Of a DNA stretch of 64,000 nucleotides, positions 1 to 10,934 are shown piece after piece (position 1 is the stretch's first letter; each line of letters starts with the position of its first letter). The stretch is taken from assembly GCA_902602845.1 (NCBI GenBank), contig CACKSN010000005.1:1-64000 (forward strand), given 5' to 3'. Below the pieces are notes generated by a model. The model was not told the origin of the DNA, ran no database searches, and saw only the letters and a list, made by a program, of their open reading frames with translations. A program made the translations under genes and the position numbers. The DNA comes from an uncultured Alphaproteobacteria bacterium (GTDB taxonomy: Bacteria; Pseudomonadota; Alphaproteobacteria; HIMB59; GCA-002718135).

Positions 1-382
1 TAATACTATATATTTCTGAAATAATTCCAGAAATTTTTTTTTTATTAATTAAAATGTCATTTGGCCATTTTATTTGAGTTTTGATATTACAAATATTTTC
101 AGTTACAGAACAAATCATATTAGTAATAAAAGCATTATTTAAAAAATGATTTTCTATTGGTAATATATTTTTAGATAAAATAGAAATATAGACATTATTT
201 TTTGGGCTTTCCCAAATGGTGCCCCGTCTTCCAAATCCTTTTTTTTGCTCATTTGCCATCAAGCACACATTTCTATTTAAAAAAAGTTTTTTAACCTCTG
301 ACATTGTTGAGTCTACAGATTCAATAAAGTGAAAATCAAAATTATTTTTATCTAACAAATTTTTGATTTTATCTATTAACAT
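1..382 (-). CDS. birA: Biotin--[acetyl-CoA-carboxylase] ligase, N-terminal part (cut by window edge)
   Basis: Translating the minus strand from ATG at 382 gives about 127 residues before the window ends. They contain the biotin protein ligase hallmarks: a substrate-site motif like ESVDSTMSEV, the nucleotide-binding stretch EQKKGFGRRGTIWESP, and KWPNDILINKKKISGI, where the family's conserved lysine sits. The enzyme activates biotin with ATP and attaches it to biotin-dependent carboxylases in the cytoplasm. There is no N-terminal helix-turn-helix, so this is the short, non-repressor form. It starts 3 nt after the nuoN stop and is probably the last gene of the nuo transcript, an arrangement common in Alphaproteobacteria. 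The C-terminus is outside the window. Confidence 0.9.
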   Translation of the reverse strand, partial: MLIDKIKNLLDKNNFDFHFIESVDSTMSEVKKLFLNRNVCLMANEQKKGFGRRGTIWESPKNNVYISILSKNILPIENHFLNNAFITNMICSVTENICNIKTQIKWPNDILINKKKISGIISEIYSI

Positions 383-385
383 TAA

Positions 386-1822
386 TCAAATAATCAAATT
401 TGCTGATATATTTATCAATAAAGATGGATAAAATATAAAACAAATAATTAAAAACAAACTTATTGACAAAATAATTTTTGATTGAAAAGAAATTTTAAAA
501 TTAAGACTTCCTTCGTTTATACTTTCATCAAAATACATAATCTTAATAATTCTTAGATAATAAAAAGCAGAAATAACACTTGCTAGAACACCAAGTATTG
601 AAAGCACATATAACTCTTGTTCAATCGCAGCAATAAAAATATAAAACTTTCCAAAAAATCCAATAAATGGAGGTATACCAGCCATTGATAGCATAATTAT
701 TGAAATAGAAAGACTAACTATTGGATTGCTTTTACTTAGTCCCTTTAAATCACTTATATTAATTAAATATTCATTTTTAACTTTCAATGAGAGTATTATA
801 GCAAAAATTGCAATATTCATTATCATGTATGAAAACATATAAATTGATGCTGCCTTAATTCCATCATCATTTGCTGCAACTAAAGCGATTAAGATATAAC
901 CAATATGTCCTATTGAACTATAAGCTAACAACCTTTTAATATTTGACTGTGCAATTGCTGCAATTGCTCCAAGAAACATTGAGGCTATTGATAAAAATAA
1001 AATAATTTGACTCCATTCTAAGTAAAAATTTTCAAATGTAACTAAACAAAATCGGTAAATTAAAGCTACTGCTGCAATCTTAGGAACAATAGCAAAAAAA
1101 GCTGTAATTGAGTTTGGGGCTCCTTCATAAACATCGGGGGTCCACATATGGAAAGGTACGGCTGAAACCTTGAAAGCCAAGCCTACCATTACAAATACAA
1201 GCCCAAATATCAGACCTAAATTTAAATTATCATATTTAGATAAATAAAAACTTATATCATCAAAATTCATTGAACCAGTAAATCCATAAATTAAAGAGAA
1301 ACCATATAAAAGTATACCCGATGATAATGCCCCTAAAATAAAATATTTTACACCTGACTCAGCTGATAAAATTGAATCTCTTTTTATTGCTGCAGCAACA
1401 TATAAAGATAAACTTTGAAGTTCTATCGCTAAATACATAGACATCAAATTATTTGAAGCAATCATTAACATCATGCCAAGAGTCGAAAATAAGAATAAAA
1501 TAGGAATTTCAAAATTTTTAAGTTTAATGCCTAAAAAATAATCTTTAGAAATTAAAATGCTAGCTATTGATCCTAAAAGAACTAAAATTTTAAAAAAATT
1601 TATAAAAGATGAATTGCTAAATAAACTTTTATAATTTGCAAAATTTGATCCTCTATCTAAGTAAACAATTAAAATAGTTAAAAATAAAATGAAAACAGAT
1701 AAATTAGATGTCTGCCTAAATGCATTTTTTTTTGAGTAAAGACCAAATAACAAACATAAAAAAGAAGAACAAGCTAAAAAAATCTCTGGTATAAAAAGTA
1801 TATTAAAAATATTATTTAGCAT
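386..1822 (-). CDS. nuoN: NADH-quinone oxidoreductase subunit N
   Basis: Antiporter-like membrane subunit of complex I, 478 residues with about 14 predicted membrane helices, normal for NuoN. The motif AIELQSLSLYV in an early helix carries the glutamate conserved in antiporter subunits. VSAVPFHMWTPDVYEGAP marks the broken-helix region, and lysines in the central helices fit the proton channel. It acts in the inner membrane, coupling quinone reduction to proton pumping. It overlaps the nuoM stop by 11 nt and is followed by birA. Assignment to N rather than M or L rests on length, position as last nuo gene and the VYEGAP motif. Confidence 0.97.
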   Translation of the reverse strand: MLNNIFNILFIPEIFLACSSFLCLLFGLYSKKNAFRQTSNLSVFILFLTILIVYLDRGSNFANYKSLFSNSSFINFFKILVLLGSIASILISKDYFLGIKLKNFEIPILFLFSTLGMMLMIASNNLMSMYLAIELQSLSLYVAAAIKRDSILSAESGVKYFILGALSSGILLYGFSLIYGFTGSMNFDDISFYLSKYDNLNLGLIFGLVFVMVGLAFKVSAVPFHMWTPDVYEGAPNSITAFFAIVPKIAAVALIYRFCLVTFENFYLEWSQIILFLSIASMFLGAIAAIAQSNIKRLLAYSSIGHIGYILIALVAANDDGIKAASIYMFSYMIMNIAIFAIILSLKVKNEYLINISDLKGLSKSNPIVSLSISIIMLSMAGIPPFIGFFGKFYIFIAAIEQELYVLSILGVLASVISAFYYLRIIKIMYFDESINEGSLNFKISFQSKIILSISLFLIICFIFYPSLLINISANLII

Positions 1823-3296
1823 TGGCTATTTCGTAGTTTGTAATTATTGTTTCAATCGACAATCTCATTGGGTCTAAAAATAGATTTGGGAAAATGCCTA
1901 ATAAAATTACTGAAATTGCCAGTGGAATTAAAATAATTTTTTCTCTAGCGTCTATATCTAAAATATCTTCAAGTTTTTTATTAGTAATAGTTCCAAAAAT
2001 AATTCTTTTATAAAGGAATAACATGTACACAGCTGAAAGTATTATCCCAAATGCTGCACCAATAACAACGTAACTTGAAAATTTAAATGCTCCAATGATA
2101 ACTAGAAACTCTCCAACAAAACCACTAGTTCCTGGTAAGCCAACTGATCCTAGCATAAAAATCATAAAAACTGTTGCATATAGAGGCATTCTTTGAACTA
2201 ATCCTCCATAAAATTCAATTTCTCGAGTGTGCATTCGGTCATAAATAACACCAACACATAAAAATAAAGCTGCTGAGACTAGTCCGTGACTAATCATTTG
2301 CATCATTGCACCCTCTAAACCCTGTTGGTTAACTAAGAAAATTCCAATAGTTACAATTCCCATATGTGCAACAGATGAATATGCAATAAGTTTTTTAATA
2401 TCAGTTTGTGCTAATGCTACTAAGGAAGTGTATATTATGGCAATAATACTTAATGTCATTATTAAAGGAATAAAAAATTCTGTAGCTTCTGGAAGCATGC
2501 CTACTGAGAAACGAATGAAACCGTACCCACCCATTTTTAAAAGTACCCCTGCTAAAATAACAGATCCAGCAGTTGGAGCTTCAACATGAGCATCAGGTAA
2601 CCATGTATGAAAAGGCCACATAGGGATTTTAACTGCAAAAGAAGCAAAGAAGGCAAGCCAAAGAAACAATTGAGTATTATAGGAAAAATAATTACCTTGA
2701 AGAAACTCAATACTCATCGAATTTGTATTCCTGTACATTATAATGATACCAATCAACATGAGTACTGATCCCAAAAGAGTGTATAAAAAGAATTTAAAAG
2801 ATGCATAGATTCTTCTATTGCCACCCCAAATACCAATAATTAAATACATAGGTATTAATACTGATTCAAAAAAAATATAGAATAAAAGTATATCTATAGC
2901 GGCAAACATTCCTATCATTACTGTTTCTAAAAACAGAAAGGCAAGCATGTACTCTTTAACTCTTTTTTTAATATTATTCCAACTGGCTAATATACATAGT
3001 GGAGTCAAAAATGTACTTAATAAAATCATAAAAAGTGAAATACCATCAACTCCAACATGGTAGAAAAAATTAAAATCATCAAACCATCTAAATTTTTCTA
3101 CATATTGATATGAAGGATTTGAATAATCAAACTGTAACCACAATATTAAACTTAAAATAAAAGTTCCTATTGTTGTAAATAAAGCGCCCCATTTGATATT
3201 AATAGAGGTTGATTCATCTTCTTTAATAAAAATAATTATTAACGCTCCAACTAAAGGTAAAAAAATAATAACTGAGATTAAGGGCCAATCAATCAT
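1812..3296 (-). CDS. nuoM: NADH-quinone oxidoreductase subunit M
   Basis: Antiporter-like subunit of complex I, 494 residues, about 14 membrane helices. Characteristic segments are FYIFFESVLIPMYLIIGIWG (the conserved glutamate of helix 5) and KIPMWPFHTWLPDAHVEAPT followed by a GSVILAGVLLKMGGYG helix. Start ATG 3296 lies directly next to the nuoL stop (no gap), and its end overlaps the nuoN start, so the three large membrane genes are probably translationally coupled. Nothing unusual was seen. Confidence 0.97.
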   Translation of the reverse strand: MIDWPLISVIIFLPLVGALIIIFIKEDESTSINIKWGALFTTIGTFILSLILWLQFDYSNPSYQYVEKFRWFDDFNFFYHVGVDGISLFMILLSTFLTPLCILASWNNIKKRVKEYMLAFLFLETVMIGMFAAIDILLFYIFFESVLIPMYLIIGIWGGNRRIYASFKFFLYTLLGSVLMLIGIIIMYRNTNSMSIEFLQGNYFSYNTQLFLWLAFFASFAVKIPMWPFHTWLPDAHVEAPTAGSVILAGVLLKMGGYGFIRFSVGMLPEATEFFIPLIMTLSIIAIIYTSLVALAQTDIKKLIAYSSVAHMGIVTIGIFLVNQQGLEGAMMQMISHGLVSAALFLCVGVIYDRMHTREIEFYGGLVQRMPLYATVFMIFMLGSVGLPGTSGFVGEFLVIIGAFKFSSYVVIGAAFGIILSAVYMLFLYKRIIFGTITNKKLEDILDIDAREKIILIPLAISVILLGIFPNLFLDPMRLSIETIITNYEIANAK

Positions 3297-5204
3297 TTAA
3301 TAATATAAAAACCATGTAAGAATTATTACTAGGCCACCAAGCATAGCAAAAGCATAATGAAACAGATAACCTGATTGAAATAAACTTATATAAGCTGAAG
3401 ATTTTGAAATAACCCAAGAGATCCCGTTTGGCCCTAAACCATCAATAGTTTTTTCATCTCCTTTTTTCCAGAAAAAGTTTGCTAATTTGAAAAAAGTTAA
3501 AACAAATACTTTATGATATAACTCATCCACATACCATTTATTTCTAGAAAGAGAATACAAAGGATCTAAGTTATAGGAAAGATTTTTTGCTCTATTTAAA
3601 TTATTTGAATATATTAATACGCAGACGAGAATTCCGATTGCAACAGCAGATTTTGATATTAATGATTGTGCAAGAGGAAGATATTTATGAGAGCTTTCTG
3701 TTAATAATATTGCATTATCCCAAAATTCTTTTTTGTAATATCCAATAAAATAATCAGCAAAGAATATTCCAGAAAAAATAGAACCAATTGCAAGAATAAA
3801 TAATGGAACTGTCATAACAAAAGGTGACTCATGGGTGTGATCATAAATTTTATTTTCTGATCTATTTTCACCATGAAATGTAAGGAATAATAATCTCCAT
3901 GAATAAAATGCAGTAAGTAGAGCAGTAAAAATACCTACTAAATATGCAAAGTATGCTATTCCATTTGATGTATAGAAAGCATTTTCTAAAATACTTTCTT
4001 TTGAATAGTAACCGGACAGATATGGGAAACCAATAATTGCAAGAGATCCAATCCACATCATTGTAGCAGTAAAAGGTATTTTTTTGAAAAGCCCACCCAT
4101 TTTTCTCATATCCTGTTCATGATGCATTGCGTGGATTACAGAACCTGCAGAAAGAAATAGAAGGGCTTTAAAAAAAGCATGAGTTGTTAAGTGAAATATT
4201 GATGCATTATAAGCGCCTACGCCTGCTGCAAAAAACATGTATCCTAATTGACTACATGTTGAATATGCAATTACTCGTTTAATATCATTTTGAGTTAAAG
4301 CTATAGAGGCAGCAAAAATAGCTGTGGCCGCACCTATAAAAGTAATGAATAAATTAGTAAATGTAGCAAACTCATAAAGAGGACTCATTCTTGCAATTAA
4401 AAATACCCCAGCTGTTACCATTGTTGCGGCATGTATTAGGGCAGAAACAGGGGTAGGTCCTTCCATAGCATCTGGCAACCAAGTGTGTAAACCTAATTGG
4501 GCAGATTTACCCATTGCACCTATAAATAAAAGAAAACACAAAAAATCTAAAGTTGGAAAACTTAATGAAAGGAATTGAATTTGATGTTCACTAAATTGAT
4601 CCACTTGCTCAAATATACTGTCGAAACTTATTGTACCAAAAATGTAAAAAATTCCAGCAATTCCTATTGCATATCCAAAATCTCCTACTCTGTTTACGAC
4701 AAATGCTTTTATAGCAGCTTTATTAGCTGAATCTTTATGGTGCCAAAAACCAATTAATAAATATGAGGCTAGTCCAACACCTTCCCAACCAAAAAACATT
4801 TGCAGCAAGTTATTACTTGATACAAGAACAAGCATAAAAAAAGTAAATAAGCTTAGATAACCCATAAATCTTATTTTTGATGGATCTTCTTCCATATAAC
4901 CTATTGAATATAAATGAACACAAGCAGAAACAGTTGTAACCACAATGAACATCACTGCGGTTAAGGTGTCTAATCTTATTGACCAATCAACAATAAAGTT
5001 CCCAGAAGTGATCCAGTTAAGAATAAAGATTGTTTCAGTTGCCTTGTTATTAATAAACTGAATAAATATTATCCAAGAAAATAAAGCACAAAGAAAAAGG
5101 ATAGAAGTTGTTGATATTTGATAAACCTTATAATTAAACTGTTTACCTAGTAAAAAACAAAAAAGAAAACCAAGTAGAGGTAAAAATATAATTGAAGTTG
5201 CCAT
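3297..5204 (-). CDS. nuoL: NADH-quinone oxidoreductase subunit L
   Basis: Largest antiporter-like subunit of complex I, 635 residues. Visible signatures are FFGWEGVGLASYLLIGFW, AAIKAFVVNRVGDFG, and GLHTWLPDAMEGPTPVSALI with HAATMVTAGVFLIAR after it. The C-terminal part contains the extra hydrophobic helices and amphipathic segment expected of the lateral helix that braces the membrane arm. Located between nuoK (3 nt gap) and nuoM in the usual operon order. Confidence 0.97.
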   Translation of the reverse strand: MATSIIFLPLLGFLFCFLLGKQFNYKVYQISTTSILFLCALFSWIIFIQFINNKATETIFILNWITSGNFIVDWSIRLDTLTAVMFIVVTTVSACVHLYSIGYMEEDPSKIRFMGYLSLFTFFMLVLVSSNNLLQMFFGWEGVGLASYLLIGFWHHKDSANKAAIKAFVVNRVGDFGYAIGIAGIFYIFGTISFDSIFEQVDQFSEHQIQFLSLSFPTLDFLCFLLFIGAMGKSAQLGLHTWLPDAMEGPTPVSALIHAATMVTAGVFLIARMSPLYEFATFTNLFITFIGAATAIFAASIALTQNDIKRVIAYSTCSQLGYMFFAAGVGAYNASIFHLTTHAFFKALLFLSAGSVIHAMHHEQDMRKMGGLFKKIPFTATMMWIGSLAIIGFPYLSGYYSKESILENAFYTSNGIAYFAYLVGIFTALLTAFYSWRLLFLTFHGENRSENKIYDHTHESPFVMTVPLFILAIGSIFSGIFFADYFIGYYKKEFWDNAILLTESSHKYLPLAQSLISKSAVAIGILVCVLIYSNNLNRAKNLSYNLDPLYSLSRNKWYVDELYHKVFVLTFFKLANFFWKKGDEKTIDGLGPNGISWVISKSSAYISLFQSGYLFHYAFAMLGGLVIILTWFLYY

Positions 5205-5207
5205 CTA

Positions 5208-5513
5208 CTATCCCTTAAGTTGATTAATTTTATTTACTTCTATTGATCCTAAATTTCTAAAAAATACTACAAGTATGGCGAGCCCAATTGCTGCTTCAGC
5301 AGCTGCAACAGTAAGTGTAAGCATTGCAAAAATTTGCCCTGAAATATCATTAATATATGCTGAAAAAGCAATAAAATTAATATTTACTGACAACAAGATA
5401 AGTTCTATAGACATTAAAATTATAATTAAATTTTTCTTATTTAAAAATATTCCTAAAACACCTAAGGTAAAAATAATTGCTCCAAGAAAAAGATAGTGTT
5501 CAAGAGTAATCAT
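5208..5513 (-). CDS. nuoK: NADH-quinone oxidoreductase subunit K
   Basis: Small three-helix subunit of the complex I membrane arm, 101 residues, the standard NuoK length. The two membrane-buried glutamates required in this family are present in [11 protein letters not shown] (helix 2) and [13 protein letters not shown] (helix 3). Lies 3 nt downstream of nuoJ and 3 nt upstream of nuoL. Confidence 0.97.
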   Translation of the reverse strand: MITLEHYLFLGAIIFTLGVLGIFLNKKNLIIILMSIELILLSVNINFIAFSAYINDISGQIFAMLTLTVAAAEAAIGLAILVVFFRNLGSIEVNKINQLKG

Positions 5514-5516
5514 AAA

Positions 5517-6128
5517 TTAAATTCCTTCACCTATTTTTACTTTTTTCTTTTCTATAGCTGTTGATGCATCAACTGTATTTTGAGAATCTATATTTTGCTT
5601 TTTAACACCGCCTTTGTCTCTTAATGTAAGTGTAATTGAACCAATCATTGCAACTAATAAAATTATCCCACATATTTGAAATAAATAAAAATATTCAGTG
5701 TATAGTATTTGCCCAATCATTTTTGTATTCTCAACTTCATTAATTATAGGTTGTATTGGTGTTTGATTGTTGTAAATGTTAGAAGATCTATCTGTTAAAA
5801 AAAGTATTCCAAGTTCAATTACTAGAACTATACCTAATAATGCTCCAAAGGGTAAATATTGCAAAAAACCTTCTCTCAATTTTACAAAATTAATATCAAG
5901 CATCATTACAACGAACAGAAAAAGAACAGCAACAGCGCCAACATATACAACGACAAGGATCATTGCCAAAAATTCAGCACCTAACAAAACAAAGAGCCCT
6001 GATGCGTTAACAAAGCTTAAAATTAAAAATAAAACTGAATGAACAGGATTTTTTGCACTTATGACCATTAGAGCTGAAAGAACTGCAACAGATGAAAAAA
6101 GATAAAATGTTAATGAATAAAGAACCAT
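5517..6128 (-). CDS. nuoJ: NADH-quinone oxidoreductase subunit J
   Basis: Complex I membrane subunit, 203 residues, five hydrophobic helices. The segment LAMILVVVYVGAVAVLFLFV contains the glycine of the pi-bulge helix that is the family hallmark. The last 35 or so residues are hydrophilic and lysine-rich, a cytoplasmic tail often seen in alphaproteobacterial NuoJ. Starts 2 nt after the nuoI stop. Confidence 0.96.
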   Translation of the reverse strand: MVLYSLTFYLFSSVAVLSALMVISAKNPVHSVLFLILSFVNASGLFVLLGAEFLAMILVVVYVGAVAVLFLFVVMMLDINFVKLREGFLQYLPFGALLGIVLVIELGILFLTDRSSNIYNNQTPIQPIINEVENTKMIGQILYTEYFYLFQICGIILLVAMIGSITLTLRDKGGVKKQNIDSQNTVDASTAIEKKKVKIGEGI

Positions 6129-6130
6129 TC

Positions 6131-6610
6131 TTATCTATATTTTCTATCGAGATGAATATTTTGAGCAATTTCTTGCTCCCATCTATCTCCATTTTCTAAA
6201 AGCTTATCTTTATTATAAATTAATTCTTCTCTGGTTTCAGTGGCAAATTCAAAGTTTGGTCCTTCGACTATTGCATCAACTGGGCAAGATTCTTGGCATA
6301 AACCGCAGTAAATACATTTAGTCATATCTATATCATATCTTGTTGTTCTTCTGCTTCCATCTTCTCTTGGCTCAGCCTCAATTGTAATTGCCTGAGCAGG
6401 ACATACTGCTTCACAAAGCTTACATGCGATACATCTTTCTTCTCCACTAGGATACCTTCTTAGTGCATGCTCACCTCTAAAACGTGGACTTAATGGACCT
6501 TTTTCATGAGGATAATTTATTGTAACTTTAGATTTAAATATATATTTGAAAGTTAAAAATAGACCTTGAATTAATTCAAATAAAGTAAAAGATTTAATTA
6601 ATTTATACAT
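6131..6610 (-). CDS. nuoI: NADH-quinone oxidoreductase subunit I (8Fe ferredoxin)
   Basis: Peripheral-arm subunit carrying clusters N6a and N6b. Two complete 4Fe-4S motifs are visible: [16 protein letters not shown] and [16 protein letters not shown]. The N-terminus has the amphipathic membrane-contact helix. The reading frame is open from an ATG at 6631, which would overlap nuoH by 20 nt and add an unusual MTCCQIK extension. The ATG at 6610, just after the nuoH stop, gives the usual 159-residue protein beginning MYKLIKSF and is preferred. Confidence 0.95.
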   Translation of the reverse strand: MYKLIKSFTLFELIQGLFLTFKYIFKSKVTINYPHEKGPLSPRFRGEHALRRYPSGEERCIACKLCEAVCPAQAITIEAEPREDGSRRTTRYDIDMTKCIYCGLCQESCPVDAIVEGPNFEFATETREELIYNKDKLLENGDRWEQEIAQNIHLDRKYR

Positions 6611-6611
6611 T

Positions 6612-7613
6612 TTAATTTGGCAGCATGTCAAAATATACTAAAAAACCAGAAGTTACTACAACCCAAAACAAAGAAAAAGGCAGAAAAACTTTCCATCCAA
6701 GTCGCATTAACTGATCATATCTATATCTTGGGAAGGTTCCTCTAACCCAGATAAATAAAAACAATATAAATATTACTTTCACTGTAAACCATATTACTCC
6801 CGGAACAACATTTAATGGATATACATCAAATGGAGGAAGCCATCCGCCTAAAAAAAGAATAACAGTCATAGAAGACATTAAAATCATACTCGCATACTCA
6901 CCTAAAAAAAATAATACAAATGAAGCAGATGAATATTCAGTAAAAAATCCTGCAACAAGTGTTGACTCATCTTCTGGAAGATCAAAAGGCAATCTATTTG
7001 TTTCAGCTAAAGCAGATATAAAAAATATAATAAACATAGGCAATAATGGAATTGCAAACCATACAGTCTGTTGTGCTAAAACTATCTTTGATAAATTTAA
7101 AGAACCTACACATAATAATACTGTAATTATTACAAATCCTATAGATACTTCATATGAAACCATTTGAGCAGCTGATCTTAATGCCCCTAAAAAAGGATAT
7201 TGAGAGTTGCTAGCCCAACCAGCCATTATTATTCCGTATACTCCAAGAGACGATACTGCAAACAAATACATTATACCTACGTTAATATCAGAGACTACCC
7301 ATCCTGGAGAAAAAGGTATTACAGCCCAACCTGCTAGACTAAGTACCATTGTTATTATGGGTGCTAAGATAAATACAATTTTATTTGATCCACTTGGTAT
7401 AATATTTTCTTTAGTGAGAAGTTTTAATGCATCTGCAAAGCTTTGTAATATCCCAAAAGGACCTACTATATTTGGACCTCTTCTTAATTGTATTAGAGCT
7501 AAAACTTTTCTTTCAGCATAAACCAAAAAAGCTACAGATATTAAAACTGGTACGACAACAGCAAGTATTTGGGCAACGATTATTAACGCTGTAATTAATA
7601 TATCGTAAGTCAT
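6612..7613 (-). CDS. nuoH: NADH-quinone oxidoreductase subunit H
   Basis: Membrane subunit at the junction with the peripheral arm, lining the quinone chamber; 333 residues and about eight helices. Typical motifs are [20 protein letters not shown] near the N-terminus, [15 protein letters not shown], and [20 protein letters not shown] followed by FTEYSSASF, the acidic-residue loop of the family. Seven nt separate it from nuoG; the nuoI start follows immediately. Confidence 0.97.
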   Translation of the reverse strand: MTYDILITALIIVAQILAVVVPVLISVAFLVYAERKVLALIQLRRGPNIVGPFGILQSFADALKLLTKENIIPSGSNKIVFILAPIITMVLSLAGWAVIPFSPGWVVSDINVGIMYLFAVSSLGVYGIIMAGWASNSQYPFLGALRSAAQMVSYEVSIGFVIITVLLCVGSLNLSKIVLAQQTVWFAIPLLPMFIIFFISALAETNRLPFDLPEDESTLVAGFFTEYSSASFVLFFLGEYASMILMSSMTVILFLGGWLPPFDVYPLNVVPGVIWFTVKVIFILFLFIWVRGTFPRYRYDQLMRLGWKVFLPFSLFWVVVTSGFLVYFDMLPN

Positions 7614-7620
7614 TTAATTA

Positions 7621-9660
7621 TTATGCTGCCTTATTTAAAATGTCTTTAGTACATTTTGCCATTGTTGCAGAAGATCTAGAAATAGAATCATTCATATAGA
7701 AATTTTCAATATTATATTTAATTTTAATATTCTCAATTTTACTTTTTTTAGCAAAAGTGATTTCACCATTAGAATTAACTTCATTTAAGAGGGCAAATTG
7801 ATGATAGTTACTTGTAAGTTCATTTCGAAGCTCTCCAAGATTATTAAAATTTAAATCTTTTTTAAATAAGTCACTTAAAACTCTAAAAATTTTCCACTCC
7901 TCCTTAGCTTCACCCAATGGATTATGGCACTTGGTTGTTTGAATAACTCTACCTTCAATATTCATATAAGTAGAACTTCTCTCAGTATATGCAGGAGTTG
8001 GTAAAATTATGTCAGCAATAGATGCTGAAACATCTCCATGATGACCAAGATAAACAACAAATGCATTTTTAAAAGTTGAAAAATTTATTTCGTCTAATCC
8101 CATTAAGAATACCACAGGTTTAGTTTTATCTATATGTTTTTTTAATTGTTTATTGTAATCAACATCAAATTTTCTATTATAAAATTTTAAATCTAATGCT
8201 CCTACTCTAGAAATATCTTGGTGTAGAATGTTTAATGGATTTATTTTTTTATTTTTTTGAATATTTTTTGCAATTAATCCTACAGTTTCTAATATTTTTT
8301 TTCCATGATCATTATTTATTGCTGAAGTACCTAATATTATAAGTGGGTTTTTTGCAGATTTTAAAACTTTATTAAAATCAGAATTATTGTTAGATAATTT
8401 ATTAAGATAATCTAAAGAATCAGACAGATGATTATAATTGTAACTAAGATCTAATTTAGGACCTATAAGACCAATTTTGCAGTTATTTTCAATATATGCC
8501 TTTCTAATTCTAGCATTGAGCACCGCAGCTTCCCATCTTGGATTGCATCCAATTAAAAGAATAGCATCAGCGTTTTCAATTTCTTGAATTGTCGAATTAA
8601 ATTTATAACTTGAAGATGAATTATCAATAATTTGTGCGTTATCAAATCTGCAGTCATAGTTTTTTGATTTTAATGAATGGCTAAATTTTTTTGAAGAATA
8701 TAAAGTTTCAATATCGGTAAACTTACCAGATAAAAATACAGTATTTTCTTCACCTCTTTTTGAAATTTCTTTTTTTATTAATTCAAATGCATCATCCCAT
8801 GAAGATTTTTGGAGTTTTTTATTTGATTTAGAATAAACACTATCCAATCTTTGGCTTGAAAGTCCATCAACTGCAAATCTAGTTTTATCACTTATCCATT
8901 CTTCGTTTGTTTCTTCATTTATTCTAGGAAGAGCCCTTAAAACTTTTTTTCCTCTTGTATCAATTCTTATACTAGAACCAATCCCATCAAATACATCAAA
9001 TGTTTCTGTCTTAGTTAATTCCCATGGTCTAGATTTAAATGCATATGGTTTACTTGTTAAAGCACCTACAGGACACAAATCAATTACGTTTCCAGACAAT
9101 TCTGACTCAATAGTTTTCTCTAAGTACGTAGTGATCTCAGCATTTTCACCTCTACCAAGTAATCCTATATCATCAACGCCCGCAACTTCTGTAGAGAACC
9201 TAACACATCTTGTACAGTGAATACACCTTGTCATAATTGTTTTGACAAGTGGTCCCATATTTTTATTTTGAACTGCTCTTTTATTTTCTTCATATCTAGT
9301 TTTATCAAAACCATAATACATCGCTTGATCTTGAAGATCACATTCTCCTCCTTGATCACAAATGGGACAATCTAATGGATGATTAATAAGAAGAAACTCC
9401 ATTACACCTTTACGAGCTTTTTTAACTGTTTCAGTATTTGTTTTTATGACCATTCCTTCTACAGCTGGCATAGCACATGATGCAATAGGTTTTGGAGCTT
9501 TTTCCATTTCTACTAAACACATTCTGCAATTTCCTGCTATTGAGAGTTTTTCGTGATAGCAAAATCTTGGAATTTCAGTACCTGCTTGTTCACAAGCTTG
9601 CATTACTGTCATTCCATTTTCAAATTCGTACTCTTTATTATCGATTGTTATCTTAGGCAC
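7621..9660 (-). CDS. nuoG: NADH-quinone oxidoreductase subunit G
   Basis: Peripheral-arm iron-sulfur subunit, 679 residues, close to the usual alphaproteobacterial and mitochondrial 75-kDa length. The N-terminal 2Fe-2S domain shows CYHEKLSIAGNCRMC, then the His-Cys 4Fe-4S site HPLDCPICDQGGECDLQDQ, then RCIHCTRCVRF for a further 4Fe-4S cluster. The C-terminal two-thirds is the molybdopterin-oxidoreductase-like fold that has lost its cofactor. Its start overlaps the last base of nuoF. Confidence 0.96.
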   Translation of the reverse strand: MPKITIDNKEYEFENGMTVMQACEQAGTEIPRFCYHEKLSIAGNCRMCLVEMEKAPKPIASCAMPAVEGMVIKTNTETVKKARKGVMEFLLINHPLDCPICDQGGECDLQDQAMYYGFDKTRYEENKRAVQNKNMGPLVKTIMTRCIHCTRCVRFSTEVAGVDDIGLLGRGENAEITTYLEKTIESELSGNVIDLCPVGALTSKPYAFKSRPWELTKTETFDVFDGIGSSIRIDTRGKKVLRALPRINEETNEEWISDKTRFAVDGLSSQRLDSVYSKSNKKLQKSSWDDAFELIKKEISKRGEENTVFLSGKFTDIETLYSSKKFSHSLKSKNYDCRFDNAQIIDNSSSSYKFNSTIQEIENADAILLIGCNPRWEAAVLNARIRKAYIENNCKIGLIGPKLDLSYNYNHLSDSLDYLNKLSNNNSDFNKVLKSAKNPLIILGTSAINNDHGKKILETVGLIAKNIQKNKKINPLNILHQDISRVGALDLKFYNRKFDVDYNKQLKKHIDKTKPVVFLMGLDEINFSTFKNAFVVYLGHHGDVSASIADIILPTPAYTERSSTYMNIEGRVIQTTKCHNPLGEAKEEWKIFRVLSDLFKKDLNFNNLGELRNELTSNYHQFALLNEVNSNGEITFAKKSKIENIKIKYNIENFYMNDSISRSSATMAKCTKDILNKAA

Positions 9661-10934
9661 TAAGCTACTCTTCTACTTCTTTCTTCAATTCTTTTTTCAA
9701 TTTCAGGTCTAAAATGTCTAAACAGACCTTGAATTGGCCAAGCAGCAGCATCACCCAAGGCACATATTGTGTGACCTTCTATTTGCTTTGTCACATCTAA
9801 AATTTTATCAATATCTTTATATTCAACATTACCATGAATCATTTTTTCCATCATTCTGTACATCCATCCAGTACCTTCTCTACAGGGGGTACATTGACCA
9901 CAGCTTTCATGTTTATAAAAATGTGATAATCTAGCTATTGCCTCAACAATATCTGTTGATTTATTCATTACAATGACAGCAGCAGTTCCTAATCCACTTT
10001 GAACTTCTTTTAGGCTATCGAAATCCATTCTAACAGTATCACAAATAGACTTGGGTAATAAAGGAACACTTGCGCCACCAGGAATTACAGCTAATAAATT
10101 TTCCCAACCGCCAATTACACCACCTGCATGTTTTTCAATCAATTCTTTTAGTGGTATGCCCATTTCTTCTTCTACATTACATGGGTTGTTTACGTGTCCT
10201 GAAATACTAAAAATTTTTGTTCCTGTATTGTTTACACTACCTAAGTTTGCAAACCATTTTGAACCACGTCTTAAAATAGTTGGAGATACAGCAATTGTTT
10301 CTACATTTGTAACTGTTGTAGGACATCCATATAAACCTGCGCCAGCAGGAAACGGAGGTTTTAATCTAGGCTGCCCTTTTTTACCTTCTAAACTTTCAAG
10401 TAAAGCAGTTTCTTCACCACAAATATATGCTCCTGCTCCTCTATGAAGGTAGATATCAAAATCCCAACCTGTGCCACAGGCATTTTTACCAATTAAATTA
10501 TTTGCGTAAGCTTCATCAATTGCTTTTTGTAAATTAGAAGATTCAGAATAATATTCACCCCTAATATAAATATAGCAAGTGTGTGCATGCATGGCAAAGG
10601 AAGCAACTAAACAACCTTCTAAAAGGAGATGTGGGTCGTTTCTCATAATTTCTCGATCTTTACATGTGCCTGGCTCTGACTCATCTGCATTAACGACAAG
10701 GTAATGATCTTTTCCAGAGTCTTTTGGCATAAATGACCACTTTAGTCCCGCGGGGAAACCTGCTCCTCCCCTTCCTCTTAATTGGCTATTTTTAATTTCC
10801 TCAACAATTTTTTCACTACCCATTTTAATAAGTTCTTTAGTATTGGACCAAATACCTCTTTTTTTAGCGCCCTCTAATTTCCAGTCTTCAAAACCGTATA
10901 AATTTTTAAAAATTTTGTCTTTTTCCTTAAGCAT
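9660..10934 (-). CDS. nuoF: NADH-quinone oxidoreductase subunit F
   Basis: NADH-oxidising flavin subunit. [18 protein letters not shown] is the FMN/NADH glycine-rich site, and [14 protein letters not shown] near the C-terminus holds three ligands of the N3 4Fe-4S cluster, with a later cysteine in HTICALGD. The frame extends upstream to an ATG at 10970, overlapping nuoE by 44 nt; the ATG at 10934 ([11 protein letters not shown]) gives 424 residues, the usual length, and only an 8-nt overlap, so it is preferred. Confidence 0.96.
   Translation of the reverse strand: MLKEKDKIFKNLYGFEDWKLEGAKKRGIWSNTKELIKMGSEKIVEEIKNSQLRGRGGAGFPAGLKWSFMPKDSGKDHYLVVNADESEPGTCKDREIMRNDPHLLLEGCLVASFAMHAHTCYIYIRGEYYSESSNLQKAIDEAYANNLIGKNACGTGWDFDIYLHRGAGAYICGEETALLESLEGKKGQPRLKPPFPAGAGLYGCPTTVTNVETIAVSPTILRRGSKWFANLGSVNNTGTKIFSISGHVNNPCNVEEEMGIPLKELIEKHAGGVIGGWENLLAVIPGGASVPLLPKSICDTVRMDFDSLKEVQSGLGTAAVIVMNKSTDIVEAIARLSHFYKHESCGQCTPCREGTGWMYRMMEKMIHGNVEYKDIDKILDVTKQIEGHTICALGDAAAWPIQGLFRHFRPEIEKRIEERSRRVA

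Noticed and set aside
10051-10446. Long plus-strand ORFs opposite nuo, lon and clp genes (for example 131 codons opposite nuoF)
   Set aside because: All lie fully antisense to strongly conserved genes and show the biased composition expected of reverse-frame shadows.
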